From Bacillus sp. AFS088145 (lineage in GTDB: Bacteria > Bacillota > Bacilli > Bacillales > Bacillaceae_G), in NCBI RefSeq assembly GCF_002564465.1, contig NZ_NUUX01000008.1:1-39930 (forward strand): a stretch of 39,930 bases of DNA. Direction: 5' to 3'. The translations under genes and the position numbers were made by a program. Below are positions 1 to 8,313 of this stretch, piece by piece. Position 1 is the stretch's first letter; each line of letters starts with the position of its first letter. The notes beneath the pieces were generated by a model. The model was not told the DNA's origin and did not search any database. It was given only the letters and a program-made list of their open reading frames with translations.

Positions 1-164
1 GTATTATAATAATCATTTGAACTTTTTCAAAATTAGCTCTTAACTATTTTTAACTTCTCAACATAATAACATTTAAAATCATTATTTGAATCATTAAAAA
101 AGGAATAAATTTTCAACAAGATAAACTTAAATTATGTTTTCCATTTTATATTTCAACATTCTGC

Positions 165-198
165 AAGCACTCTTGTCGATAAACTGGAGTGCTTTTTT
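165..198 (+). terminator. Intrinsic terminator of an upstream, off-window gene
   Basis: Perfect 8-bp inverted repeat (AAGCACTC at 165-172, GAGTGCTT at 187-194) with a T run to 198 on the + strand. No gene is seen between base 1 and 297, so it most likely ends a transcript entering from the left. The rest of 1-297 shows no ORF or other clear signal. Confidence 0.7.
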
Positions 199-297
199 AG
201 AATCTAGTCCTATTTCCCTACTTTTTAAATCAATCAATTGTTATTTCAAGATCCACTTTCATAGTGTGACCTTGTAGGAAGAACAGTATTTTAAACG

Positions 298-1059
298 TTA
301 TTGAATATAATCATAAATATTCTTCACTAATAATAAACAGGTTACTGCAATAAACAACGTACGAACATATCCGCTTCCTTTTTTTAACGCAAATTTCGAT
401 CCACAAATCGCACCAGCAATTTGTGCAATTCCCATTATTATTCCATAAGTGTAGTTTACATGTCCTAAAAACATAAACATTAACAATCCAGCAATATTAC
501 TACTAAAGTTTAAAAATTTTGCATTGCCAGCAGACTTTAAAAAATCAAACCCAATTATCAAAAAAGAAAAAATTAAAAATGATCCTGTTCCAGGTCCAAT
601 GAAACCATCATAGAAGCCAATCGCAAATATTGTAACTAAAAAAATAATGAATTGATAATTGGATAAGTTTTTTTGTGTTGAAATGCTTCCCCAATCTTTC
701 TTGAAAATAGTAAAAATTGCTACTGCTCCGAGCATAATTAACATCAATGGCTTAAGTAATTCAGGGTTTAGCAAATGTACAGTGTATGCACCCAATAATG
801 AGCCAACAAATGAGAGGGGAAAAAACCTAAGTACTGATTTTAGTTCGAGTTTACCAGATCGATAAAACATAAATGTACTTGTTAGAGAGCCAATTGTCGC
901 TGCTAATTTATTGGTAGCTACTGCCGCAGCAGGATTAAGCCCAGTGAATAATAATGCAGGTAGTGTAATCAGCCCCCCACCCCCAACAACAGAATCAATA
1001 AATGATGCTAAAAATCCAAAACAAATTAAAATAATTAATAAAGATGAGTCTAAATGCAT
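298..1059 (-). CDS. TSUP family permease (TauE/SafE-like)
   Basis: About 253 residues, almost wholly hydrophobic, with roughly eight membrane segments, the usual size for the TauE/SafE (TSUP, DUF81) family. The N-terminal GFLASFIDSVVGGGGLITLPALL and the second-half GFYDGFIGPGTGSFLIF stretch are the two repeated family signatures. Members export or import sulfite, sulfonates or other small anions; the substrate cannot be read from sequence. A TTG at 1068 also opens the frame but abuts the GGAGAGG ribosome site (1069-1075), so the ATG at 1059, with 9-nt spacing, is preferred. It is divergent from the TrmB-type regulator at 1169, which is the likely controller (inference). Confidence 0.9.
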   Translation of the reverse strand: MHLDSSLLIILICFGFLASFIDSVVGGGGLITLPALLFTGLNPAAAVATNKLAATIGSLTSTFMFYRSGKLELKSVLRFFPLSFVGSLLGAYTVHLLNPELLKPLMLIMLGAVAIFTIFKKDWGSISTQKNLSNYQFIIFLVTIFAIGFYDGFIGPGTGSFLIFSFLIIGFDFLKSAGNAKFLNFSSNIAGLLMFMFLGHVNYTYGIIMGIAQIAGAICGSKFALKKGSGYVRTLFIAVTCLLLVKNIYDYIQ

Positions 1060-1078
1060 TTCGATCAACCTCTCCGTA

Positions 1079-1102
1079 TAGTCACTACTGAAATAGTAAC
1101 TA
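1079..1102. promoter_or_regulatory. Dyad in the divergent permease/TrmB intergenic region
   Basis: TAGTCACTA (1079-1087) and TAGTAACTA (1094-1102) form an inverted repeat with 8 of 9 matching positions. It sits in the 110-bp region shared by the divergent permease and TrmB genes, where an operator would be expected. Function is inferred from position only. Confidence 0.4.
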
Positions 1103-1168
1103 ACGAATTGCTATCTGTAAATAGTTATTGTAAATTTATTACATAAACAAAAATAGGAGTGCGAAAAA

Positions 1169-1951
1169 ATGGAAGATCTAGTGCAACAGTTCAAAAAATT
1201 AGGTTTTAACGAATATGAAGCTAAATCTTATGTATCACTCGTTAAACAAGGTCCTGTAACAGCCTACCAAGTTAGCAAGGACTCAGGTATACCAAGAGCA
1301 CGTATTTATGATGTGTTAGGTAATCTTGTTGAAAAAGGAATTGTCTTGAAAGAGGAAATAAATGACACGGCACGATATTCCCCTCTGCCTGTTGATATCT
1401 TTTTACAGAAGACCCAATCAGAGTGGCAATCAACTTATTCTGTAATAAGTGACTCTTTAAAAGATTTAGAATCATTTGGTGAAAAATTGGACAATCGTGT
1501 AATTACTTTAAAAGACTATAAAACGATTATAAACTATTGTGAGACGCTGATAAAAAGAGCAGAAAAACGGATTGTGATATCAATGTGGGACGAAATGTAT
1601 GAGGTTTTGAAAAAGGAACTAATTTCTGTGACTGAAAAAGCAACCATACAAGGAATTACGCTACACGTCGAAAATCCAATAGGAAAACTAGAAAGTCATC
1701 GCATTACGCCATTTACTGAGACCAAGTCTACAGATCATTGGTTTATTTTGTCGATTGATTCTAAAGAGATGATTTATGGACCATCAATTGAGGACCGTAG
1801 TGTTGCTTTTTATACTAATGATCCAGTTCATATTTACTTATTAGAAGATTATATATGGCACGATGTACTAGTGAATAGACTTGTTCGACGTAGTCAAGAC
1901 GATTTAGAGCAATGGATTACTTCTGAGCGAAGAGCCTTTTTTATGGAATAA
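1169..1951 (+). CDS. TrmB family transcriptional regulator
   Basis: 260 residues. Residues 1-75 form a TrmB-type winged helix: LGFNEYEAKSYVSLVK, then TAYQVSKDSGIPRARIYDVLGNLVEKGIV, where IPRARIYDVL is the recognition-helix signature. Residues 110-255 match the TrmB C-terminal effector domain, which has a phospholipase-D-like fold and binds sugars in the characterised archaeal members. AGGAG (1155-1159) lies 9 nt before the ATG. The gene is divergent from the TSUP permease and is probably its local regulator, though the ligand is unknown. It is followed by an 11-bp stem terminator. Confidence 0.88.
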   Translation: MEDLVQQFKKLGFNEYEAKSYVSLVKQGPVTAYQVSKDSGIPRARIYDVLGNLVEKGIVLKEEINDTARYSPLPVDIFLQKTQSEWQSTYSVISDSLKDLESFGEKLDNRVITLKDYKTIINYCETLIKRAEKRIVISMWDEMYEVLKKELISVTEKATIQGITLHVENPIGKLESHRITPFTETKSTDHWFILSIDSKEMIYGPSIEDRSVAFYTNDPVHIYLLEDYIWHDVLVNRLVRRSQDDLEQWITSERRAFFME

Positions 1952-1973
1952 TAAGGAAATACAAAGAACAAAT

Positions 1974-2015
1974 AAAACAAAGCATAAGGATCTAAATGAA
2001 CTTTTGCTTTGTTTT
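1974..2015 (+). terminator. Terminator after the TrmB gene
   Basis: A perfect 11-bp stem (1974-1984 with 2005-2015) lies 23 bp past the stop codon. The T-rich 3' arm (TGCTTTGTTTT) gives the U tract. The stem is AT-rich, so termination may be moderate. Confidence 0.6.
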
Positions 2016-2131
2016 CGAGTCTATTGGATGATATACACAATTTTGGTGTTAACTTTTTTCTAGTTTTGAATTTAAAATTGTAACTTTAATACTGACAATT
2101 CCTTAATGCTTATTTGATTAAGAACTGGCTA

Positions 2132-3505
2132 TTAATCAGCTAGACTGCTAGCTGGCATTTTCTTTAGTTTTCTTAAGTAAGGAATCATTAGAATAGCACC
2201 CATAAAGAACGTGATTCCCTCTGTAAGCGTTAAAGACCAAATTATGCCATTTAATCCATAAAAATGATGCAAGATGATGACAACTGGAATGAAAAGAACA
2301 CCTTGTGTTATTGACATTATTCCTGTTGCAAGTCCTTCTCCAGACGCTTGGAAAATACTAGTGAATAAACCAGTGAATCCGTTAAAAACAGATGAAATAA
2401 GTTGAGCTGTTAAGAATAGTGCTCCAATACTTAGTACGGCTGAATCGCTTGTAAATAAACCGAGTACTTGAATTTTAAAAATATATACAATTCCCCCAAA
2501 AGTAATTGAGATTCCACCAATCCATAATGTTAACTCTTTTAATGTTTCATATAGACGCGGTTTATTTTTCCCACCGAAGTTATAAGCAATTAAAGAAATA
2601 GCCCCTATAAATAACCCCATCGTAATAAACTCTGGGAGTTGTGCAATCCTTACTGCAATTCCAAAGCTTGCTACAACATGCTCACCGTATTCAACTGAAT
2701 AATTGTTTAATAGTAAAGTTGTAACAATCATAAATGACATTTTAAATAACTCTGGAACACCGACTTTATAGATTTCTAATTGATCGGTAATTGATACTTT
2801 ACAAAGCTTTAAGAAACCTCTTAAAGTTTCACTTTTTCTTTCTAAAAACCAAATGTAATATATGCTTGCCGCGATATTTGCTAAAACCATAGAAAGGGCA
2901 GCACCCACTACATGAAGGTTTAAAACTAAAATAAATAACACATCGAATATGATGCTAAAAATAACACTAATGAACATGCCATACATTGATTCTTTTGCTG
3001 CACCTTCAGAACGCACAATTTGTTCTAATGCAAAGTTCAATATAAATGCAAAGCCACCAATAAAAAGCGTGATCGTATATTGTTTTGTATAAAGCAATGT
3101 TGTAGCGTCCGAACCCAACAAATGAACAATTGGATTAACAAATAATAAGGCAATTACTGCAATAATCAATCCACATATAATGCTCATATAAAAAGCATAA
3201 CCAGCTACTGATTTCCCTTTCTGAAGATTCCCTTCACCTAAGAGACGAGTAACAAAAGTTCCTGCACCAACCCCAAATACATTCCCAATCGCCATTAGTA
3301 ATGTAAAGATCGGTAAGCCTAATGTAATAGCGCTTAACATCGCAGTATCATGAATTAGACCGATAAAAAATACGTTTATTAAGTTATAAATTGTACCAAA
3401 GGAAATCCCGATCATCATTGGAATACATAAACGAGCTAACGCTTTACGTATCGGTGCTTCTTTTAAAGAATAAATATTAGATTGATCGATTCCAAATTCT
3501 TCCAT
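2132..3505 (-). CDS. MATE family multidrug efflux transporter
   Basis: 457 residues, about 12 membrane segments in two halves of six, typical MATE length. The N-terminus (IRKALARLCIPMMIGISFGTIYNLINVFFIG) and GNVFGVGAGTFVTRLLGEGN in the loop after helix 2 are diagnostic of the family. MATE proteins exchange cationic drugs or metabolites for Na+ or H+. GGGAGG lies upstream of the ATG. It follows a marR gene on the same strand after 130 bp, with a MarR-type operator between them, so it is very probably the regulated target of that repressor. Substrate is unknown. Confidence 0.92.
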   Translation of the reverse strand: MEEFGIDQSNIYSLKEAPIRKALARLCIPMMIGISFGTIYNLINVFFIGLIHDTAMLSAITLGLPIFTLLMAIGNVFGVGAGTFVTRLLGEGNLQKGKSVAGYAFYMSIICGLIIAVIALLFVNPIVHLLGSDATTLLYTKQYTITLFIGGFAFILNFALEQIVRSEGAAKESMYGMFISVIFSIIFDVLFILVLNLHVVGAALSMVLANIAASIYYIWFLERKSETLRGFLKLCKVSITDQLEIYKVGVPELFKMSFMIVTTLLLNNYSVEYGEHVVASFGIAVRIAQLPEFITMGLFIGAISLIAYNFGGKNKPRLYETLKELTLWIGGISITFGGIVYIFKIQVLGLFTSDSAVLSIGALFLTAQLISSVFNGFTGLFTSIFQASGEGLATGIMSITQGVLFIPVVIILHHFYGLNGIIWSLTLTEGITFFMGAILMIPYLRKLKKMPASSLAD

Positions 3506-3571
3506 TGTATTCCATCCTCCCGAATCTTATCTTTTTTATGTTGGTTTAAGATCATAATTTTTGTTTACATT

Positions 3572-3587
3572 AGTTAGAATCCTAACT
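3572..3587. promoter_or_regulatory. MarR-type operator between marR and the MATE gene
   Basis: AGTTAGAATCCTAACT is a near-perfect palindrome (6-bp arms AGTTAG/CTAACT). It is the same motif as at 4073-4088 and 4135-4148. A weak minus-strand promoter (TTCTAA, 17 bp, TATGAT) would overlap it, so the MATE gene may have its own repressible promoter. Confidence 0.6.
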
Positions 3588-3635
3588 ATTAGATTACTAA
3601 TCATTCATCGATACGACCGTAATGGCCGTAGTCAC

Positions 3636-4055
3636 TCAGAGGTTTGATTCAATTTTTTTCAATAGGCGTAAAAATTCATTTTTTTCTTCTTCAGTCAATG
3701 ACTCTGTTAATCGTGATTCCATTGCCAAAAACATATCATCAATCTGATTAACGATTTCTTTACCTTTATCTAATACGAAAATTTGTTTCTGACGTTCGTT
3801 ATCAGCTTGAATTTTTCTACCAATGTATCCATTCTTTTCAAGTCCCTGAAGCATGCTGGTTATACTTGCACCTTTTCGATTAAATGCTTCTGCTAAATCC
3901 TTTTGAATTAAACCTCGATCCTGATGCTCAGCAATATAACTGATCATCCTACCTTGTTGTGGATTTACTTCCAGCTCTTTCGTTCGATACGACAATTGAT
4001 CCCGTACCTTATGCATAATGGTACTAAGTAGTCTCGTATAAGGTGTATCAATCAA
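3636..4055 (-). CDS. MarR family transcriptional repressor
   Basis: About 139 residues, normal for MarR. The winged helix occupies residues 30-100: QGRMISYIAEHQDRGLIQKDLAEAFNRKGASITSMLQGLEKNGYI, followed by a wing with DNERQKQIFVLDKGKE. The termini supply the dimerisation helices. A GTG at 4064 also opens the frame but is fused to the GGAGG ribosome site, so the TTG at 4055 is the better-spaced start. The gene is preceded by a canonical promoter flanked by two GTTAGAATTCTAAC-like palindromes, which indicates autorepression. The downstream MATE exporter is the probable co-regulated gene. Inducer unknown. Confidence 0.88.
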   Translation of the reverse strand: MIDTPYTRLLSTIMHKVRDQLSYRTKELEVNPQQGRMISYIAEHQDRGLIQKDLAEAFNRKGASITSMLQGLEKNGYIGRKIQADNERQKQIFVLDKGKEIVNQIDDMFLAMESRLTESLTEEEKNEFLRLLKKIESNL

Positions 4056-4072
4056 ATCGTTCACCTCCGAAT

Positions 4073-4088
4073 AATTAGAATTCTAACT
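4073..4088. promoter_or_regulatory. MarR-type operator overlapping the marR transcription start
   Basis: AATTAGAATTCTAACT contains a perfect 12-bp palindrome (TTAGAATTCTAA, 4075-4086). It lies just downstream of the marR -10 box and upstream of the ribosome site, where repressor would block initiation or early elongation. Confidence 0.7.
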
Positions 4089-4098
4089 GTTTAAAACC

Positions 4099-4127
4099 AA
4101 TATAACTCGGTAGGAGTTCTATGTCAA
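4099..4127 (-). promoter_or_regulatory. Sigma-A promoter of marR-MATE
   Basis: Minus strand: -35 TTGACA (4127-4122), a 17-bp spacer and -10 TATATT (4104-4099). MarR-type palindromes sit on both sides. Confidence 0.75.
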
Positions 4128-4134
4128 TTAAAAA

Positions 4135-4148
4135 GATAGAATTCTAAC
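4135..4148. promoter_or_regulatory. Second MarR-type operator upstream of the marR promoter
   Basis: GATAGAATTCTAAC contains the perfect palindrome TAGAATTCTA (4137-4146), immediately upstream of the -35 box. It is centred about 61 bp from the downstream copy, close to six helical turns. Confidence 0.6.
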
Positions 4149-4465
4149 AATTAGATTTTAAACTTTTAGGAGTTTGTGATACTTCAAATTGAATCTTTTT
4201 TTAACCGACAAAAAGATTTTTTATGTCATTTATCCTGTTTTTTTGCCAGTCCAAAATTATTAACAAAAGAAAGAACAACTACCATTTATATCTTCAAATA
4301 TAGGTCTGTTTAACCAAAACAACATTATGCACTAAGTCTCAAACCTACAAGCTTATAGAACTACATTTCTCAATTAAAAAAGGGTATCATTACCTAATCG
4401 ATTACCACGTTGAAATTGTCACGTTCTTCATTGAATGTTGATTGGTTCACAAAGACTGAATGATA
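4149..4465. other. Intergenic stretch, no gene seen
   Basis: No ORF of coding character was found. The one structure noticed is a 9-bp stem (AATCTTTTT at 4192-4200, AAAAAGATT at 4210-4218) followed by Ts on the + strand. It resembles a terminator but no + strand gene precedes it. Confidence 0.5.
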
Positions 4466-4539
4466 AAAAAATAAAAAGCAGTAAACCACTACTATAATAC
4501 GGAAAAGTTTCTAAGTATTATAATGAGGATACTGCTCTT
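4466..4539 (-). terminator. Long hairpin terminator of the gnt operon
   Basis: Read on the minus strand, about 55 bp after the gntP stop. The outer arms are AGCAGTA/TACTGCT (4477-4483 with 4530-4536). The inner arms are ATAATAC/GTATTAT, part of a 9-of-10 match at 4491-4500 with 4515-4524. The minus-strand 3' side runs into a long T-rich tract (4466-4477). Stem size and internal loop are larger than a usual terminator. Confidence 0.6.
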
Positions 4540-4595
4540 TATGATTAATTAGCCTACAGTAAGAGAAAAGTAATACACCCTGCTGGTTTTTTCCA

Positions 4596-5942
4596 TTATA
4601 CGAATAAACTTAGTAATAGAATAAAGACTAATCCGCAAACAGAAATAATTGTTTCTAGTAATGTCCAAGTTAAGAAAGTTTCTTTCATACTTAGCCCAAA
4701 ATATTCTTTAAACATCCAGAAACCTGCGTCATTAACGTGTGAAGCGATTAAGCTACCAGCTCCAGTTGCTAGAACGACTAAAGCTAAATTAGCATCAGAA
4801 TGACCTAACATTGGAATAACTAAACCAGAAGTGGTTAAAGCTGCAACAGTAGCGGAACCTAAGGAAATTCGTAGGATCGCTGCAATAATCCAAGCAAGTA
4901 AAATCGGTGACATGGAAGTTCCTTTGAATAACTCGGCTACGTAATCACCAACACCGCCATCAATTAACACTTGTTTGAAGGCACCGCCACCTCCGATGAT
5001 TAAGAGCATCATCCCAATATGTGTAATTGCAGTTGTACAAGAGTTCATAACTTCTTTAATTGGTATTTTTCTAGCTAATCCCATTGTATAAATCGCCACT
5101 AATAATGAAATAACCATTGCAGTACCAGCATTACCAATAAAGCGAATCGTTACTAGTAGGCTATTATCATCAAATCCAATTGTTTTTTGCAGTAAATTAA
5201 CAATTGTTGCAAATGACATTAAAATAACAGGAAGTAAAGCTGTAAAAACACTGATTCCAAAACCAGGAGTCTCTTCAAGTTTAAATGTTTTTTGTTCACC
5301 TAAAGATGCAATATTACCCGTTTTTGTGAAGGATGCAGGTACTAGCTTTTTAGCAAGCTTTGTAAATAAAGGACCTGCGATAAAAACAGTTGGTAAAGCA
5401 ATAATAAAACCGTAAAGTAATACTTCACCAATATTTGCATGATATTCACCAGCGATTACAGTCGGACCTGGATGTGGCGGTAAGAAACCATGTGTAACAG
5501 ATAAAGCAGCCGCCATTGGAATACCTAAATATAAAATAGAAACTTTTAATTGTTTTGAGATAGCAAATACAATTGGAATCAATAAAACTAATCCAACTTC
5601 GAAGAATAGAGCGACACCGATAATGAATGAAGCAGCAACAACTGCCCATTGAATGTTCTTTTCACCGAATTTGTTAACAAGCGTCATCGCAATACGTTGT
5701 GCTCCACCAGAATCTGCGATCAACTTACCAAGCATTGCACCAAGTCCGAAGATTAATGCTAAATGACCAAGTGTTCCACCTAATCCAGCTTCAATGGTTG
5801 TGCCAATATTGTCTGGTTTCATTCCAAGTGCTAAAGCAACTCCAAATGAAACAATAATTAATGAAAGGAACGTATTTAATTTTAACTTCATAATTAAAAC
5901 AAGTAATGCTAGTATTCCGATTGCTACTATAACTAGTGGCAT
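4596..5942 (-). CDS. gntP: Gluconate:H+ symporter GntP
   Basis: 448 residues, matching the usual 448 of B. subtilis GntP, with 12-14 membrane segments. Family features include LALGMKPDNIGTTIEAGLGGTLGHLALIFGLGAMLGKLIADSGGA near residues 38-85, PHPGPTVIAGEY near 155, and ASHVNDAGFWMFKEYFGLSM near 405. It imports D-gluconate for the kinase encoded just upstream. A G-rich ribosome site precedes the ATG, which lies 20 bp after the gntK stop. It is the last gene of the operon. The B. subtilis operon continues with gntZ (6-phosphogluconate dehydrogenase-like), which is absent here. Confidence 0.95.
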   Translation of the reverse strand: MPLVIVAIGILALLVLIMKLKLNTFLSLIIVSFGVALALGMKPDNIGTTIEAGLGGTLGHLALIFGLGAMLGKLIADSGGAQRIAMTLVNKFGEKNIQWAVVAASFIIGVALFFEVGLVLLIPIVFAISKQLKVSILYLGIPMAAALSVTHGFLPPHPGPTVIAGEYHANIGEVLLYGFIIALPTVFIAGPLFTKLAKKLVPASFTKTGNIASLGEQKTFKLEETPGFGISVFTALLPVILMSFATIVNLLQKTIGFDDNSLLVTIRFIGNAGTAMVISLLVAIYTMGLARKIPIKEVMNSCTTAITHIGMMLLIIGGGGAFKQVLIDGGVGDYVAELFKGTSMSPILLAWIIAAILRISLGSATVAALTTSGLVIPMLGHSDANLALVVLATGAGSLIASHVNDAGFWMFKEYFGLSMKETFLTWTLLETIISVCGLVFILLLSLFV

Positions 5943-5962
5943 GGAAATCCCCCCTCGAATAT

Positions 5963-7507
5963 CTATTTATTTTTATTAATTAATCCTCTTTGATAATTAG
6001 CAATCCGCTTATAATCTTTTTCTAATACTCTCGATAGGCTAATAAAGATTGGCAATAATTCTCGATATTCTCTTACTGCATCTTCATTAGGAGTATGTTT
6101 GTGAGTATTACCAACCATTTCAGATACTACTTCAAAGGATTCTATTTTTCCAGTTGCATAAAGACCTAAAATACAAGCACCAAGACAAGAACTTTCATAG
6201 CTTTCTGGTACGACTACATCTAAATCAAAAATATCAGACATCATCTGACGCCATACATTTGATCTCGCGAACCCACCAGTTGCTTGGATCTTAGATACTG
6301 GTCCATCCATACATTCAATTAAAGCTAAAAATACTGTGTATAAGTTGTATATAACACCTTCAAGTGCAGATCGAATCATATGCTCCTTCTTATGCGCCAT
6401 CGTTAAGCCGAAAAAGGATCCTCGAACATCAGGGTTCCATAATGGTGCACGTTCACCCGCTAAATAAGGATGGAATAACAAGCCATCTGCCCCAGGTTTT
6501 ACTCCTTCGGCAATCTTTGTTAATACTTCATATGGATCAATACCTAATCTTTTTGCAGTTTCAACTTCCGAAGCCGCAAATTCATCACGAATCCAGCGAA
6601 ATATCATACCACCATTGTTCACTGGCCCACCGATGACCCAATGTTTTTCCGTTAATGCGTAGCAAAATATTCGTCCTTTTTCGTCAGTTTGTGGTTTGTC
6701 AATAATGGTTCGAATTGCCCCACTTGTCCCGATTGTGACTGCAATTTCTCCTTTTCGAATCGCATTCACACCAAGATTGGAAAGTACACCATCACTTGCA
6801 CCAATTACAAAAGGAGTTTGTGGATCAATTCCCATTTGTCTAGCTAAATCAGGATTACAGTTTGTAAAAATCTCGGTTGTAGGTACTAGTCTAGATAGTT
6901 GATCAGTTGTAATCCCTGCGATTTGTAAAGCTTCCTCGTCCCAATCTAATGTTTTAAGATTCATCATACCCATGGCTGAAGCAAGCGAATGATCTACAAC
7001 ATATTGGTCAAAGAATTTTTTAAATACATATTCTTTAATCCCAATATATTTTTTTGCTTTTTGAGCGATCTCTGGTCGTTCATTTACAATCCAAGTAATT
7101 TTGCTTAAAGGTGACATTGGATGAATAGGTGTTCCAGTTCGTTTGTATATTTCGTGACCATTTAATTCATCTTTAATTTTATGAGTCCAAGACTCACTTC
7201 GATTATCTGCCCATGTAATACAAGGCGTTAATGGTTGATCATTTTCATCCATAACAATTAGACTATGCATTGCACTACTAAAAGAAATAAATAATATCTC
7301 TTTTTGAGGATGTTGTTTCATTATTTTAGAAATTGCTTGTACTAAAGCTGTAAAGATCTCTTCTGGGTCTTGTTCAGCTGTTGAAATATCAGGTGTATAG
7401 AGTGGGTAGCCGATATTCTCTTGCTGGATGACTTCACCTGTTTCAGTAAATAAAACGGCTTTTGTGCTTGTGGTACCGATGTCTAAACCTAACATATAGT
7501 TTGTCAT
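5963..7507 (-). CDS. gntK: Gluconokinase (FGGY family)
   Basis: 514 residues, the length of B. subtilis GntK (513). It phosphorylates D-gluconate with ATP to 6-phosphogluconate. The N-terminal phosphate-binding motif YMLGLDIGTTSTKAVLF begins at residue 4. The ATP-binding and FGGY signatures include IGTSGAIRTI, GGPVNNGG, LAGERAPLWNPDVRGSFFGLT and the C-terminal QATGGFARSNVWRQMMSDI. The frame is open upstream to 7552, but the ATG at 7507, fused to the gntR stop as TAATG, places the kinase motif correctly and indicates translational coupling. Confidence 0.95.
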   Translation of the reverse strand: MTNYMLGLDIGTTSTKAVLFTETGEVIQQENIGYPLYTPDISTAEQDPEEIFTALVQAISKIMKQHPQKEILFISFSSAMHSLIVMDENDQPLTPCITWADNRSESWTHKIKDELNGHEIYKRTGTPIHPMSPLSKITWIVNERPEIAQKAKKYIGIKEYVFKKFFDQYVVDHSLASAMGMMNLKTLDWDEEALQIAGITTDQLSRLVPTTEIFTNCNPDLARQMGIDPQTPFVIGASDGVLSNLGVNAIRKGEIAVTIGTSGAIRTIIDKPQTDEKGRIFCYALTEKHWVIGGPVNNGGMIFRWIRDEFAASEVETAKRLGIDPYEVLTKIAEGVKPGADGLLFHPYLAGERAPLWNPDVRGSFFGLTMAHKKEHMIRSALEGVIYNLYTVFLALIECMDGPVSKIQATGGFARSNVWRQMMSDIFDLDVVVPESYESSCLGACILGLYATGKIESFEVVSEMVGNTHKHTPNEDAVREYRELLPIFISLSRVLEKDYKRIANYQRGLINKNK

Positions 7508-8232
7508 TATTCTTGTTCTACTCCTTTTGAAAACATTTGTTGAGATCTCCATAAATCTTCTACTTTTCCTTGAACATCATCAAAGTTTTGATGTAAAGAT
7601 TGAATCATTAGATCTCTATTCTTCGTACTAATTGCATCAATATATAATTGATGATTTTCAACTATTCGTTCAAAGTCTTCGTAATTTTCCCTAAACCTTA
7701 CTCGCATTGATAAAAGTATAAACGCTTCCATAACTGGTTTTGCATTATTCCAGATCATCAAAATGTATGAATGATCAATCGCTCGAATAATTGTTTCATG
7801 GAATAATACATCTTGAAATGAAAATTCATCGGCATCTTGATATTTAATGGCAATTTTCATCATTTCAAGAATTTTACTCAGTTCCATTACCAATTCTTTC
7901 GTCTCTAATTTTACCAACCGTTCAAATACAAATGTTTCGATTAGTAATCGCACATCATATATTTCTTCTATTTCTTTTTCAGTTAATCCAATAACAACTG
8001 CACCCATTCTTTCTAAACGAATCAGATTTTCAGATGCTAAAGTTTTTAATGCCTCTCTAATAGGAGAACGACTCACATTAAAATCGGCAGCCAATTTATT
8101 TTCTGATAACTTGGTACCGCTTTCAATTAGACCAGAAATTATCTGCATCCTTAATTCATATGTTACACGATCACCAGCTGAAGCTTTTGATAGCCATTTT
8201 TCCGGATAAAGATATTGCTTTAATTCTGACAT
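7507..8232 (-). CDS. gntR: Gluconate operon repressor GntR
   Basis: 241 residues (B. subtilis GntR is 243). The N-terminal GntR-type winged helix lies near residues 20-85: TYELRMQIISGLIESGTKLSENKLAADFNVSRSPIREALKTLASENLI. The C-terminal FCD ligand domain is helical, with VRLLIETFVFERL and DVLFHETIIRAI carrying the Asp/His metal-binding positions of FCD proteins. In B. subtilis, gluconate relieves repression. It is first gene of gntR-gntK-gntP, with its own operator, promoter and cre site directly upstream. AAGGTGA precedes the ATG. Confidence 0.94.
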   Translation of the reverse strand: MSELKQYLYPEKWLSKASAGDRVTYELRMQIISGLIESGTKLSENKLAADFNVSRSPIREALKTLASENLIRLERMGAVVIGLTEKEIEEIYDVRLLIETFVFERLVKLETKELVMELSKILEMMKIAIKYQDADEFSFQDVLFHETIIRAIDHSYILMIWNNAKPVMEAFILLSMRVRFRENYEDFERIVENHQLYIDAISTKNRDLMIQSLHQNFDDVQGKVEDLWRSQQMFSKGVEQE

Positions 8233-8258
8233 AAGTTCACCTTCATTTCCATACGAGT

Positions 8259-8276
8259 ATACTTGTATACAAGTAT
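8259..8276. promoter_or_regulatory. GntR operator
   Basis: ATACTTGTATACAAGTAT is a perfect 18-bp palindrome and matches the operator I know for B. subtilis GntR (established knowledge). It begins at the edge of the -10 box, so bound repressor would cover the transcription start. Confidence 0.92.
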
Positions 8277-8303
8277 TATAAGAACATAATTTAAAAAATG
8301 CAA
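8275..8303 (-). promoter_or_regulatory. Sigma-A promoter of gntRKP
   Basis: Minus strand: -35 TTGCAT (8303-8298), a 17-bp spacer and -10 TATAAT (8280-8275). The -35 box overlaps a cre site and the -10 touches the GntR operator. Confidence 0.85.
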
Positions 8304-8313
8304 GCGCTTTTAA
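8298..8313. promoter_or_regulatory. Catabolite-responsive element (cre) over the gnt -35 box
   Basis: ATGCAAGCGCTTTTAA fits the CcpA cre consensus WTGNAANCGNWWNCAW with one mismatch in either orientation. Its position over the -35 implies direct CcpA repression by preferred carbon sources (inference from the B. subtilis paradigm). Confidence 0.75.

Noticed and set aside
4192-4222. Terminator-like hairpin with Ts on the + strand
   Set aside because: No + strand gene precedes it; it is most likely a chance AT-rich fold and is mentioned only in the intergenic entry.
7508-7552. Longer gntK start at 7552
   Set aside because: It would lie deep inside gntR and add residues before the conserved kinase N-terminus; the ATG at 7507 fits family length.
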